DNA of 6,029 nucleotides from NCBI GenBank assembly GCA_044448905.1, contig JBIOHJ010000159.1, positions 1-6,029 on the forward strand, read 5' to 3'. Positions 1 through 6,029 of this stretch are shown here, piece after piece (position 1 is the stretch's first letter; each line of letters opens with the position of its first letter). A program made the position numbers and the translations under genes. Source of the stretch: JBIOHJ01 sp044448905. GTDB lineage: Bacteria > Bacteroidota > Bacteroidia > AKYH767-A > OLB10. A model generated the notes under the pieces. It ran no database searches, was not told the DNA's origin, and saw only the letters and a program-made list of their open reading frames with translations.

Positions 1-60
1 ATACAAGATTACGCAGTTCCAAAGTTGATTGAAAAATATATTTTGGAAAACAAGATATAA
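1..60 (+). CDS. C-terminal tail of an upstream gene, product unknown (partial)
   Basis: Frame 1 is open from the window edge to a TAA at 58-60 and gives 19 residues ending in ...LIEKYILENKI. The other two plus-strand frames hit stops within this stretch. The tail reads as a charged amphipathic helix, a normal C-terminus for a soluble protein, but it is too short to name a family. The minus strand is also open here, so the coding assignment rests on the natural-looking C-terminus, on the stop lying just ahead of an intergenic hairpin, and on the convergent arrangement with the next gene. Confidence 0.5.
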   Translation: MQDYAVPKLIEKYILENKI

Positions 61-74
61 CTCGCAGTTTAATG

Positions 75-93
75 CCCTCCCCTTTGGGGAGGG
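75..93. terminator. Possible bidirectional terminator hairpin between convergent genes
   Basis: The 8-bp all-but-one G:C stem with a 3-nt loop sits 14 bp after the plus-strand stop (58-60) and 12 bp beyond the minus-strand stop (106-108). This is the right place to end both transcripts. There is no proper U-run directly after the stem in either direction (GGGTTGGG on plus, GCATTAAA on minus), so it is not a textbook intrinsic terminator. It could stall polymerase, protect 3' ends, or do neither. Confidence 0.4.
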
Positions 94-104
94 TTGGGTG
101 GGGC
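75..104. repeat. G-rich intergenic hairpin element, Bacteroidetes-type dispersed repeat
   Basis: The element has a perfect 8-bp inverted repeat, CCCTCCCC (75-82) and GGGGAGGG (86-93), around a TTT loop. It is followed by two more G-runs, GGG (96-98) and GGGG (100-103). It fills most of the 45-bp gap between two convergent stop codons. From memory, very similar CCCTCCCC-TTT-GGGGAGGG-TTGGGTGGGG strings occur many times in intergenic DNA of Bacteroidetes genomes, which suggests a dispersed repeat. That multiplicity cannot be verified within this window, where there is one copy. The plus strand also fits a four-run G-quadruplex pattern. Confidence 0.7.
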
Positions 105-105
105 T

Positions 106-1098
106 TTAATTATTCACCAGGTTCAAAAGTTTACTGATATCAGGAATTAAAATCACCTCAATCCTGCGGTTTTTTTTGCGGGCATCGGCATTATTTGCAG
201 TATCAATTGGCAGGTATTCGCCTCTTCCAGATGGTGTAAGTTGTTTTGCTTCAATACCCGAATCCTTCAGTAATATTCTCACAACCGAAGTTGCGCGCAA
301 TACGCTCAAATCCCAATTGTCTTTCATGGATGAAGTGGAAATGGGAACATTATCGGTATGACCCTCTATCATCACTTTTATTTCCGGATTTTGTGCCAAC
401 ACTTTCGCCAGCTCTTTTAATGCGGCTTCACCGGTTTTATCAACAACAATGCTTCCCGAAGCAAACAGCAAACGTTCTTCCATCGAAACATAAATCATCC
501 CGTTTTTTTCCTGGATTGAAATTCCTTTGTCTTTATAACCAATCAGCGCATCGGAAAGAGTTGACTTCAACGATTTCATCACCGAATCGCGGCTGTTTAT
601 TAACGATTCAAGCTCATTAATCCGCACTTCACGGCTCTTAAGCGCTCCGATACTTTCATTTAACGCTGCTTCTTTCTTTTTCAGCTCATCTTCTTTTAAA
701 AAGAGTTCTTCCTGTGCTTTTTGTAATTCGGCCAAAACTTTACGGGTTTCTTCGGCTTTGCCGGTTGATAATTTTTCGTTGTTTGTAAGAAGTTTTTCAT
801 ACGAATCGTTCATTTCATGGTAAAGCGAGGTCAGCCTGCGATAAGCATATCCCGATTCGGAAGTATCTTTTTCCAGCCCTGATACATCGCGTTTTAAATC
901 TTCGAGCGATTTGTTTAGTTCATTGTTTTTGGTGCTCAGTTCAAGATTTTCTGCCCGCATATTTGATAAGATTTCTTCACATTTATCTTTCCGCGATGTC
1001 ATATCTTCCAATTTACTGGCGGGAACGCAGGAAGTTAAAACAGAAACAGGCAATAAAATTTTAATGATTACGTTTCTTCTGAGGTCATTCATATTCAT
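106..1098 (-). CDS. OmpA-family peptidoglycan-binding lipoprotein with long coiled coil
   Basis: This 330-residue protein probably anchors the outer membrane to peptidoglycan. Residues 10-24 form a lipoprotein signal ending in the lipobox L21-T22-S23-C24, so C24 should be lipidated. The residues after it (VPASK) lack the acidic run that exports Bacteroidetes lipoproteins to the cell surface, so a periplasm-facing position is likely (inference). Residues about 32-175 are rich in K, E, L and S with heptad-like spacing, as in a coiled-coil spacer. Residues about 205-318 are an OmpA C-terminal domain: EGHTDN (245-250), a D260-N-W-D-L-S-V-L-R268-A motif and NRRIE (310-314). D260 and R268 align with the E. 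coli OmpA residues that hold diaminopimelate. Starts at M1 (1096-1098) or M3 (1090-1092) are both possible and both keep the signal. The leader is A-rich without a Shine-Dalgarno site. It is divergent from the next gene and appears monocistronic. The domain call is firm; the exact partner is not. Confidence 0.93.
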   Translation of the reverse strand: MNMNDLRRNVIIKILLPVSVLTSCVPASKLEDMTSRKDKCEEILSNMRAENLELSTKNNELNKSLEDLKRDVSGLEKDTSESGYAYRRLTSLYHEMNDSYEKLLTNNEKLSTGKAEETRKVLAELQKAQEELFLKEDELKKKEAALNESIGALKSREVRINELESLINSRDSVMKSLKSTLSDALIGYKDKGISIQEKNGMIYVSMEERLLFASGSIVVDKTGEAALKELAKVLAQNPEIKVMIEGHTDNVPISTSSMKDNWDLSVLRATSVVRILLKDSGIEAKQLTPSGRGEYLPIDTANNADARKKNRRIEVILIPDISKLLNLVNN

Positions 1099-1130
1099 TT
1101 TTAATTAAGAAGTTTTCAACAATTGGGTAT

Positions 1131-1138
1131 TAATTTTG
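1131..1138 (+). promoter_or_regulatory. Candidate Bacteroidetes -7 box (TAATTTTG) for the 240-residue gene
   Basis: TAATTTTG matches the Bacteroidetes primary-sigma -7 consensus TAnnTTTG at all fixed positions. It lies in the divergent 115-bp gap and would start transcription near 1143-1146, giving a leader of about 70 nt before the ATG at 1214. I see no convincing TTG/TTTG -33 element at the usual 19-21 bp spacing, so the call rests on the -7 box and its location. Confidence 0.45.
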
Positions 1139-1197
1139 TAGTAAATTACTAACTGCAAAATTGATAAAACATAATTAGTATAGCAGCGTAAAAGGTT

Positions 1198-1202
1198 AGG
1201 AG
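1198..1202 (+). promoter_or_regulatory. Possible weak Shine-Dalgarno AGGAG before the 240-residue gene
   Basis: AGGAG ends 11 bp before the ATG at 1214, a little farther than ideal. Bacteroidetes mostly start translation without such sites, so it may be chance. It does support 1214 as the start, because no other in-frame ATG lies closer to it. Confidence 0.3.
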
Positions 1203-1213
1203 TTATAAACATC

Positions 1214-1936
1214 ATGACAACACTCAGCAAAAACTGGATTACGGAGAGTCACATTGATTTTGAATACAAAAAGTACATGCTGCTCGCATACCTGCAGCAT
1301 GTGAGCGAGCATTTTACTGAAACTAAATTATATCCTTCACTGAGCGAGCTGGTCTCTCATTATACCAATTTGATTTTACTTAGAGAAAATAAAAAGAACA
1401 TGCTCGACAGCTTTCCTGAGCGGTTATCCGGTGCCGACCTTAAGAATTTTAAAGTCATTTATGAAAAGATTCTGGATGACGACCTGTTGATGCAGGAAAT
1501 TGAAAGCATCATCACGTTTTCAATTCCGCAATTTGAGAAATATCTTACTGAAGGAAAAAAGATTTATGATTTTATTGAAAAAAAAATAAATATTTACCCG
1601 GTAGGAATTATGCCTTTGCAGATTAATGAAGGATATATTTTTCTCAGAACAGGAAAAGATACTGAAACAAAAATATTTGAATACCAGGTAACGCTTTTCG
1701 AAAATCCCGATGAAAAATACCGCGGCATTTATATGCAATATGTTTGCTCGTACGAAAAATCGCTGAACAATACTTTTGAAAATATTAAAAGTGATTTATT
1801 GCAGTATCGTAAAAGGTTACCCAATCCCGCAACGTATGTCATCGAAACAGGATTAACCATTCCGCTCGAAGAAACTTTTTTGCCAATGGCAAAACGTACT
1901 CTTATGAAGTATGTAGCTGAGCAAGGGGTTAATTAA
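1214..1936 (+). CDS. Uncharacterised cytoplasmic protein, 240 residues
   Basis: I do not recognise a named family. The protein has no signal peptide and no membrane segment and is rich in Lys, Glu, Tyr and Phe, so it should be soluble and cytoplasmic. Residues about 12-125 look largely helical (for example EYKKYMLLAYLQHV at 17-30 and a long charged helix at 105-125). Residues about 126-180 look beta-rich (YPVGIMPLQI, GYIFLRTG, FEYQVTLF, GIYMQYVC), and a helix closes the chain (217-237). There is one cysteine, C178. The opening W8-I-T-E-S-H-I-D-F-E-Y-K-K-Y-M-L-L-A-Y-L-Q feels like a conserved Bacteroidetes hypothetical, but that is recollection. A9 at 1578-1586 lies inside the frame. It is read from its own promoter region, divergent from the OmpA-like gene, and is 138 bp ahead of the giant exported protein. 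No function is assigned. Confidence 0.85.
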   Translation: MTTLSKNWITESHIDFEYKKYMLLAYLQHVSEHFTETKLYPSLSELVSHYTNLILLRENKKNMLDSFPERLSGADLKNFKVIYEKILDDDLLMQEIESIITFSIPQFEKYLTEGKKIYDFIEKKINIYPVGIMPLQINEGYIFLRTGKDTETKIFEYQVTLFENPDEKYRGIYMQYVCSYEKSLNNTFENIKSDLLQYRKRLPNPATYVIETGLTIPLEETFLPMAKRTLMKYVAEQGVN

Positions 1937-1998
1937 TTATTGTCTGACTTTTTCATAGAGGATGATTTTCATAAAATGAACGCTTCCCAAATTTTTTT

Positions 1999-2033
1999 AC
2001 CTGCTATCCGTTATTAAACCAGCTATCCGGTTT
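1999..2033 (+). repeat. Pair of imperfect direct repeats, 19-bp period, upstream of the giant gene
   Basis: ACCTGCTATCCGTTAT (1999-2014) and ACCAGCTATCCGGTTT (2018-2033) agree at 13 of 16 positions, with the 8-mer GCTATCCG exact in both. The second copy is also flanked by a 5-bp inverted repeat, AAACC (2016-2020) and GGTTT (2029-2033). The pair lies 42 bp upstream of the ATG at 2075 and just ahead of a weak -7-like box, a fitting place for a two-site operator. It could equally be a remnant of a dispersed intergenic repeat. Confidence 0.5.
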
Positions 2034-2046
2034 CAATTTATCTTAC

Positions 2047-2054
2047 AATCTTTG
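2047..2054 (+). promoter_or_regulatory. Weak -7-like box (AATCTTTG) for the giant exported-protein gene
   Basis: AATCTTTG differs from TAnnTTTG only at the first base. It would put the transcript start near 2060, with a leader of about 15 nt. No clear -33 TTG is present at the expected spacing, so this is tentative. Confidence 0.25.
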
Positions 2055-2074
2055 TATTGCTTTATTAACAGTGC

Positions 2075-5000
2075 ATGGGAAAAAAGTTTTTTTTAGTCGT
2101 TATAATGCTTTATTTTTTTATAAACGGAAATGCTCAGCCTATTTCCAATGCACGGCAGCATTATATAAGTACCAAAAGCGATACCGTTAGCATTGATTCG
2201 CTAAGTCTGATTCCTCAAACATTTTTTTTAATGAATGATTCAGGAATAATAATTAATACCGCTTCTTATACGATTGATTATTCAAATGCTCTTTTAATCT
2301 GGAATAAAAATTCGATTTTATTTTCAGAAATAAAAACCGACAGCATTAAAGCAATTTACCGTGTGTTTCCCGTTTTATTTACTCAGAGATTAACACACAA
2401 GGAAAAAAGGATAATTGAACAAAATTATTCTGGACTGTATAACCCCTTTGAGTACAAGGAAAATCAACGAAACACCGAAGTTTTTAAAATGGAAGGTTTA
2501 ACAAAGAACGGGAGCATATCCCGTGGCGTTAGTTTTGGCAATAATCAGGATGTGGTGGTTAACTCCAGTTTGAATTTGCAATTAGCCGGAAAGTTGAATG
2601 ATGAGGTGGAGATTCTTGCGGCTATTACCGATAATAACATTCCTGTGCAGCCAGAAGGAAATACGCAGCAATTAAACGATTTTGATAAAGTGTTTATCCA
2701 ACTATCAAAAAACAAAACAAAACTCATTGCCGGTGATTTTGACCTCACGCGACCAAACAGTTATTTTATGAACTTTAATAAAAAGGGGCAGGGTGGAGTT
2801 TTTGCAACGGAATTTAATTTTAATCAATTAAAAACATCACCTGTAATGCGGGCTGCTGCCAGTGCGGCTGTATCAAAAGGAAAATTTGCGCGAAATGTTT
2901 TCAACGGACTTGAAGCCAACCAGGGCCCCTATAAACTTCATGGTGCTGATAATGAATCGTACATTGTTATTCTTTCGGGCTCCGAAAAAATTTTTATTGA
3001 CGGTGTGCAAATGACTCGCGGCCAGGAATATGATTATGTGATTGATTACAATACAGCCGAAATTATTTTTACAACTAAACAACTCATCACTAAGGACAAA
3101 AGAATTGTTGCCGAATTTCAATACTCCGACAAAAACTATGCACGCTCTTTAATTTATTTAAACGATGAACTGGATATTCAAAAATTCCGTTTGCGGATGA
3201 ATATATATTCGGAACAGGATAGTAAAAATCAGCCATTGTTACAGGATTTAAGTGACGATGAAAAAAAACTTCTTGCCGATGTTGGGGATAGTCTTCAGAA
3301 CGCACTAACGCCCAATATTGACAGTGTGGCATTTAATGCAAGCGAAGTATTGTATGCAAAAATTGATTCGGCAGGATATGTATTTTACCGTTATTCAACT
3401 GATTCAACAATTGCTCATTTCCGTTTAGGGTTCAGTAACGTGGGTATGAATATTGGAAATTATATACAGGTAAACAGCAGTGCAAACGGCAGAGTGTTTC
3501 AGTGGCTGGTGCCTCTCAATGGAATTCCACAGGGACAATATGAACCGGTTACTTTATTAATATCACCCAAGCAACAGCAGATGGTAACATTTGGCGGAGA
3601 TTATTTGCTTTCGGAAAACAGCAAAATAACGGTGGAGGGGGCCCTAAGTAATTATGACATCAACTTGTTTTCGAAAAAAGATAAAAGCAACGATGCCGGT
3701 TATGCTGCCTCGGCCGGCTACCAACAAACTTTCGGTTTGCAAGCAGATAAAAAAAATGGATGGAAACTAAATACCGGGTTTAAGTTTGAACATATCGACA
3801 AACAATTCGTACCCATCGAAACTTTTCGTAACACTGAATTTACAAGAGACTGGAATCTTACGAATCTTGTAATAAATGAAAATGAAAATTCGGGTTCATT
3901 GTTGCTGGGATTGAACAAGCAAAATCAGCAAAGCATCAATTACCAGCTCAAAACTTTTTTGAAAGGCAGCCAATATCACGGTTACATGAATGCATTAAAC
4001 GGAGTGGTGAATTACAATACTTTTAGACTGGCGTTTAACGGAAGCTACCTTACAACCTCCGGCACATTAAGCAAGACAAATTTTTTGCGCAGCAATACCG
4101 ACCTTTCATCGCGCTTATTGCGTGGAGAAAAAATAATTATTGGCGCCAGATATGAACAGGAGCGTAATAAAATTTTTGATTTAATTGCCGACACCATGCA
4201 ACAAAACAGTTTCTCATATCAGCAAGGGCAATTTTATTTAGCAACGTCCGATACATTAAAAACCCGATTCAAAACAGATTATTCTCGAAGGTACGATTAT
4301 GCAGTGCGAAACAATGCATTTAAAAACACAACGGTCGCAGATAATGCTTCGGCTTCGCTTGAGTTCAATAAAAACCCAAACAACCGTTTGGCTCTCTCGG
4401 CAACTTATCGTGAGCTTAGGATTATTGACACTCTGCTTACAGCACAAAAAAAAGAAAACTCATTACTGAACCGTGTTGAATATAATTTACAGCTTTTTAA
4501 AGGTGCTGTTGTTTCTACCACTTATTATGAAGCAGGAACCGGGCAGGAACTGAAAAGAGAATTTTCGTATGTTAAAGTGACAGATGGCACAGGCGTTTAT
4601 ACTTTTAATGATTATAACGGTGATGGTATCCCGCAGCTTAACGAATTTGAAATTGCCGCCTTCCAAGACCAGGCGAACTATATCCGCGTATTTACGCCCA
4701 CAAATGAATTCATAAAAACACATACCAACCGACTAAACCAGGTTTTTAATCTTAATCCGATTGCAGCTGTTGACCGTGAAAAAAGATTTGGAAAATTTCT
4801 TTCACTTTTTGCCGACCAGTTTTCAATGCGTGTGGAGAACAAAACGCTCGAAGAGGATTTGATGAAATCGCTCAACCCTTTTCTGGAAACTGTTTCGGAT
4901 TCTACTTTAATTTCAACAGCTTCATCGTACCGAAATACTTTTTTCATCAACCGCTCTGGCGATTTGGGAATTGATATTACGTATGAAGCCAACCGTAACA

Positions 5001-5560
5001 AATCACTGCTGGTAAACGGTTTTGAATCCCGCATTTTAAATGAATGGAATTCAAACATACGGTGGAACCTGTCGCATACCCTGAGCATTAACCTTTTTGG
5101 TGAAAATGGAAAAAAACAAAATAAATCAGATTATTTCTCGACACGCGATTTCCTTATTGACTATTATTCGACAGAGGGAAAATTTAATATTCAACCTGGC
5201 GCCCGGTTCCGGACAAGCCTTGTTTATGAATTCAAATTCAAGAAAAATACATTGAGCGATTTACACGAAAAATCAGAACAGCACAAAACAGGAGTTGAGA
5301 TGAGATACAGTTCCGTAAAGCGCGGAATTATTTCGGGAAAAATAGATTTTATTCAGATAAATTATAATGCAGAGGAAAATACTTCTATAGCATATGAAAT
5401 ACTTGAGGGATTAAAAAAAGGAAAAAATATAACCTGGAATGTTTCATTGCAACGCAATCTGTCAGGCAACGTGCAAATGAGTTTGAATTATGAAGGCAGA
5501 AAATCAGAAAACATAAAACCCATTCATACAGGTGGTGTACAGGTGCGGGCATATTTTTAA
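2075..5560 (+). CDS. Giant exported protein, probable outer-membrane beta-barrel, function unknown
   Basis: This is a 1161-residue protein. Residues 1-20 form a signal peptide (KK, then a hydrophobic run, then GNA before Q21), the common Bacteroidetes cleavage pattern. No cysteine is present anywhere. Conserved-looking blocks follow: NGSISRGVSFGNNQ (145-158), NNIPVQPEGNTQQ (187-199), a beta-rich segment at 283-350 with IFIDG (306-310) and YVIDY (321-325), and 453-512 with NGIPQGQYEPV and SPKQQQMVTFGGDY. Residues about 510-1161 are mostly alternating polar and hydrophobic strands with many Tyr/Phe, and the chain ends VRAYF, the C-terminal Phe expected of barrel proteins. D846-Y-N848-G-D850-G-I-P-Q854-L-N-E857 fits an EF-hand calcium loop. 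The 'IDG...RG..YDYVIDY...I.FT' wording recalls segments of the type IX secretion protein SprA, but length and other motifs differ, so it is not called SprA. I take it for a conserved Bacteroidetes family without an assigned role. T8 and A6 tracts lie in codons 2-7. Confidence 0.85.
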   Translation: MGKKFFLVVIMLYFFINGNAQPISNARQHYISTKSDTVSIDSLSLIPQTFFLMNDSGIIINTASYTIDYSNALLIWNKNSILFSEIKTDSIKAIYRVFPVLFTQRLTHKEKRIIEQNYSGLYNPFEYKENQRNTEVFKMEGLTKNGSISRGVSFGNNQDVVVNSSLNLQLAGKLNDEVEILAAITDNNIPVQPEGNTQQLNDFDKVFIQLSKNKTKLIAGDFDLTRPNSYFMNFNKKGQGGVFATEFNFNQLKTSPVMRAAASAAVSKGKFARNVFNGLEANQGPYKLHGADNESYIVILSGSEKIFIDGVQMTRGQEYDYVIDYNTAEIIFTTKQLITKDKRIVAEFQYSDKNYARSLIYLNDELDIQKFRLRMNIYSEQDSKNQPLLQDLSDDEKKLLADVGDSLQNALTPNIDSVAFNASEVLYAKIDSAGYVFYRYSTDSTIAHFRLGFSNVGMNIGNYIQVNSSANGRVFQWLVPLNGIPQGQYEPVTLLISPKQQQMVTFGGDYLLSENSKITVEGALSNYDINLFSKKDKSNDAGYAASAGYQQTFGLQADKKNGWKLNTGFKFEHIDKQFVPIETFRNTEFTRDWNLTNLVINENENSGSLLLGLNKQNQQSINYQLKTFLKGSQYHGYMNALNGVVNYNTFRLAFNGSYLTTSGTLSKTNFLRSNTDLSSRLLRGEKIIIGARYEQERNKIFDLIADTMQQNSFSYQQGQFYLATSDTLKTRFKTDYSRRYDYAVRNNAFKNTTVADNASASLEFNKNPNNRLALSATYRELRIIDTLLTAQKKENSLLNRVEYNLQLFKGAVVSTTYYEAGTGQELKREFSYVKVTDGTGVYTFNDYNGDGIPQLNEFEIAAFQDQANYIRVFTPTNEFIKTHTNRLNQVFNLNPIAAVDREKRFGKFLSLFADQFSMRVENKTLEEDLMKSLNPFLETVSDSTLISTASSYRNTFFINRSGDLGIDITYEANRNKSLLVNGFESRILNEWNSNIRWNLSHTLSINLFGENGKKQNKSDYFSTRDFLIDYYSTEGKFNIQPGARFRTSLVYEFKFKKNTLSDLHEKSEQHKTGVEMRYSSVKRGIISGKIDFIQINYNAEENTSIAYEILEGLKKGKNITWNVSLQRNLSGNVQMSLNYEGRKSENIKPIHTGGVQVRAYF

Positions 5561-5573
5561 TTTTCGTTTACCT

Positions 5574-5581
5574 TATTTTTG
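5574..5581 (+). promoter_or_regulatory. -7-like box (TATTTTTG) just before the phzF-like ATG
   Basis: TATTTTTG fits TAnnTTTG and ends 5 bp before the ATG at 5587, so a transcript from it would start at or next to the ATG. No clear -33 element is seen, and T-rich spacers produce this motif easily. The upstream gene ends only 26 bp away without a terminator, so read-through is the simpler explanation for expression. Confidence 0.25.
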
Positions 5582-5586
5582 GAGCC

Positions 5587-6029
5587 ATGAAACTTAAATT
5601 ATTTCAGGTAGATGCATTTACCAATAAAATTTTTAGTGGTAACCCCGCAGCAATTTGCCCGTTGGAGAAATGGCTGCCCGATGACACGATGCAAAAAATT
5701 GCCAATGAAAATAACCTGGCTGAAACTGCTTTTTATGTAAAAAAGGCAGATGATTACGAACTGCGTTGGTTTACTCCCGTCAAAGAAGTTGATTTATGCG
5801 GGCATGCTACACTTGCAACTGCGTTTGTGTTGTTTGAATTTTTCAAATACAATAAGCCTCAAATTAATTTTCATACCCGTAGTGGGGTTTTAACGGTGGA
5901 AAAGGAAAAGGATTTTTTAAAAATGAATTTTCCAAAAGATAATATTCAGAAAATTGAATCATTACCGCAGATTACAGAAGCTATAGGAATCAAACCCCTC
6001 GAAACTTATAAAGGCAGGGATGATTATAT
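5587..6029 (+). CDS. PhzF-family isomerase/epimerase-fold enzyme (partial, runs off the window)
   Basis: The first 147 residues are present. The family usually has about 260-300, so roughly half is missing at the 3' side. The N-terminus MKLKLFQVDAFT, then GNPAAICP (18-25), NNLAETAF (42-49) and DLCGHATLATA (69-79), are hallmarks of the PhzF/YddE family, which shares the diaminopimelate-epimerase fold. E46 corresponds to the catalytic Glu45 of Pseudomonas PhzF and H73 to its His74. The later catalytic Asp and Ser would lie beyond the window. Phenazine synthesis is not implied, because many family members act on unknown substrates in bacteria without phenazines. The start is the ATG at 5587, 26 bp after the giant gene's stop with no terminator between them, so co-transcription is likely. 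The enzyme should be cytoplasmic. Confidence 0.92.
   Translation, partial: MKLKLFQVDAFTNKIFSGNPAAICPLEKWLPDDTMQKIANENNLAETAFYVKKADDYELRWFTPVKEVDLCGHATLATAFVLFEFFKYNKPQINFHTRSGVLTVEKEKDFLKMNFPKDNIQKIESLPQITEAIGIKPLETYKGRDDY

Noticed and set aside
170..177. T8 tract (A8 on the coding strand, with in-frame A-AAA-AAC) as a frameshift site
   Set aside because: It encodes the conserved RKKNRR stretch of the OmpA domain, where Lys/Asn codons naturally give A-runs. No alternative frame product or stimulatory structure is evident.
246..620. 124-residue plus-strand open frame opposite the OmpA-like gene
   Set aside because: It is antisense to the well-supported OmpA domain and has no recognisable protein character.
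1187..1819. 12-mer CGTAAAAGGTTA present at 1187-1198 and again at 1808-1819
   Set aside because: One copy is in the leader and one inside the coding sequence of the same gene. The flanks do not match, so it is most likely chance.
1961..1978. ATTTT-CAT-AAAAT inverted repeat as a terminator for the 240-residue gene
   Set aside because: The stem is 5 bp of A:T pairs only, with no U-run, which is too weak to call.
1976..2017. 13-codon micro-ORF (MNASQIFLPAIRY) before the giant gene
   Set aside because: It is short enough to arise by chance, has no clear ribosome site, and has no attenuator-like structure or biased codons. It overlaps the first direct repeat.
4678..5088. 136-residue open frame on the minus strand
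   Set aside because: It lies wholly inside the giant gene, whose frame has a signal peptide and barrel features. The antisense translation shows no domain and reads as a shadow.
1..6029. tRNA, rRNA, CRISPR array, transposase, phage or toxin-antitoxin genes
   Set aside because: Both strands were scanned by eye. No cloverleaf-like segment, spaced repeat array, transposase or integrase motif, or toxin-antitoxin pair was seen.

Overview
This window looks like chromosomal DNA from a Bacteroidetes/Bacteroidota bacterium. The base composition is AT-rich, there are no convincing Shine-Dalgarno sites apart from one weak candidate, and TAnnTTTG-like -7 boxes lie upstream of genes. One protein has an 'NAQ' signal-peptide cleavage site, one is a lipoprotein with an OmpA C-terminal domain, and one is a very large cysteine-free outer-membrane-type protein ending in Phe. 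All complete genes stop with TAA. The genus cannot be determined from the sequence alone.

Layout: (1) bases 1-60 are the C-terminal tail of a plus-strand gene. (2) A G-rich hairpin at 75-104 sits between that tail and the convergent end of the next gene. (3) 106-1098, minus strand, encodes an OmpA-family lipoprotein with a long coiled coil and a peptidoglycan-binding domain. (4) A 115-bp divergent gap holds a good -7 box for the next gene. (5) 1214-1936, plus strand, encodes a 240-residue cytoplasmic-looking protein that I do not recognise. (6) A 138-bp gap holds a 19-bp-periodic direct repeat. (7) 2075-5560, plus strand, encodes a 1161-residue exported, probably outer-membrane beta-barrel protein of unknown function with an EF-hand-like loop. 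(8) After 26 bp, 5587 to the window end is the first half of a PhzF-family epimerase/isomerase-fold enzyme.

The two envelope proteins (OmpA-like lipoprotein and giant barrel protein) are the main theme, but they are on opposite strands with another gene between them, so a shared function is not shown. The giant gene and phzF-like gene are close enough to be co-transcribed, although a -7-like box just before the phzF-like ATG leaves room for a separate leaderless transcript. I see no RNA gene, CRISPR array, transposase or phage gene. No clear new multi-gene system is visible. The best leads are the giant exported protein, the G-rich intergenic element and the repeat pair upstream of the giant gene.
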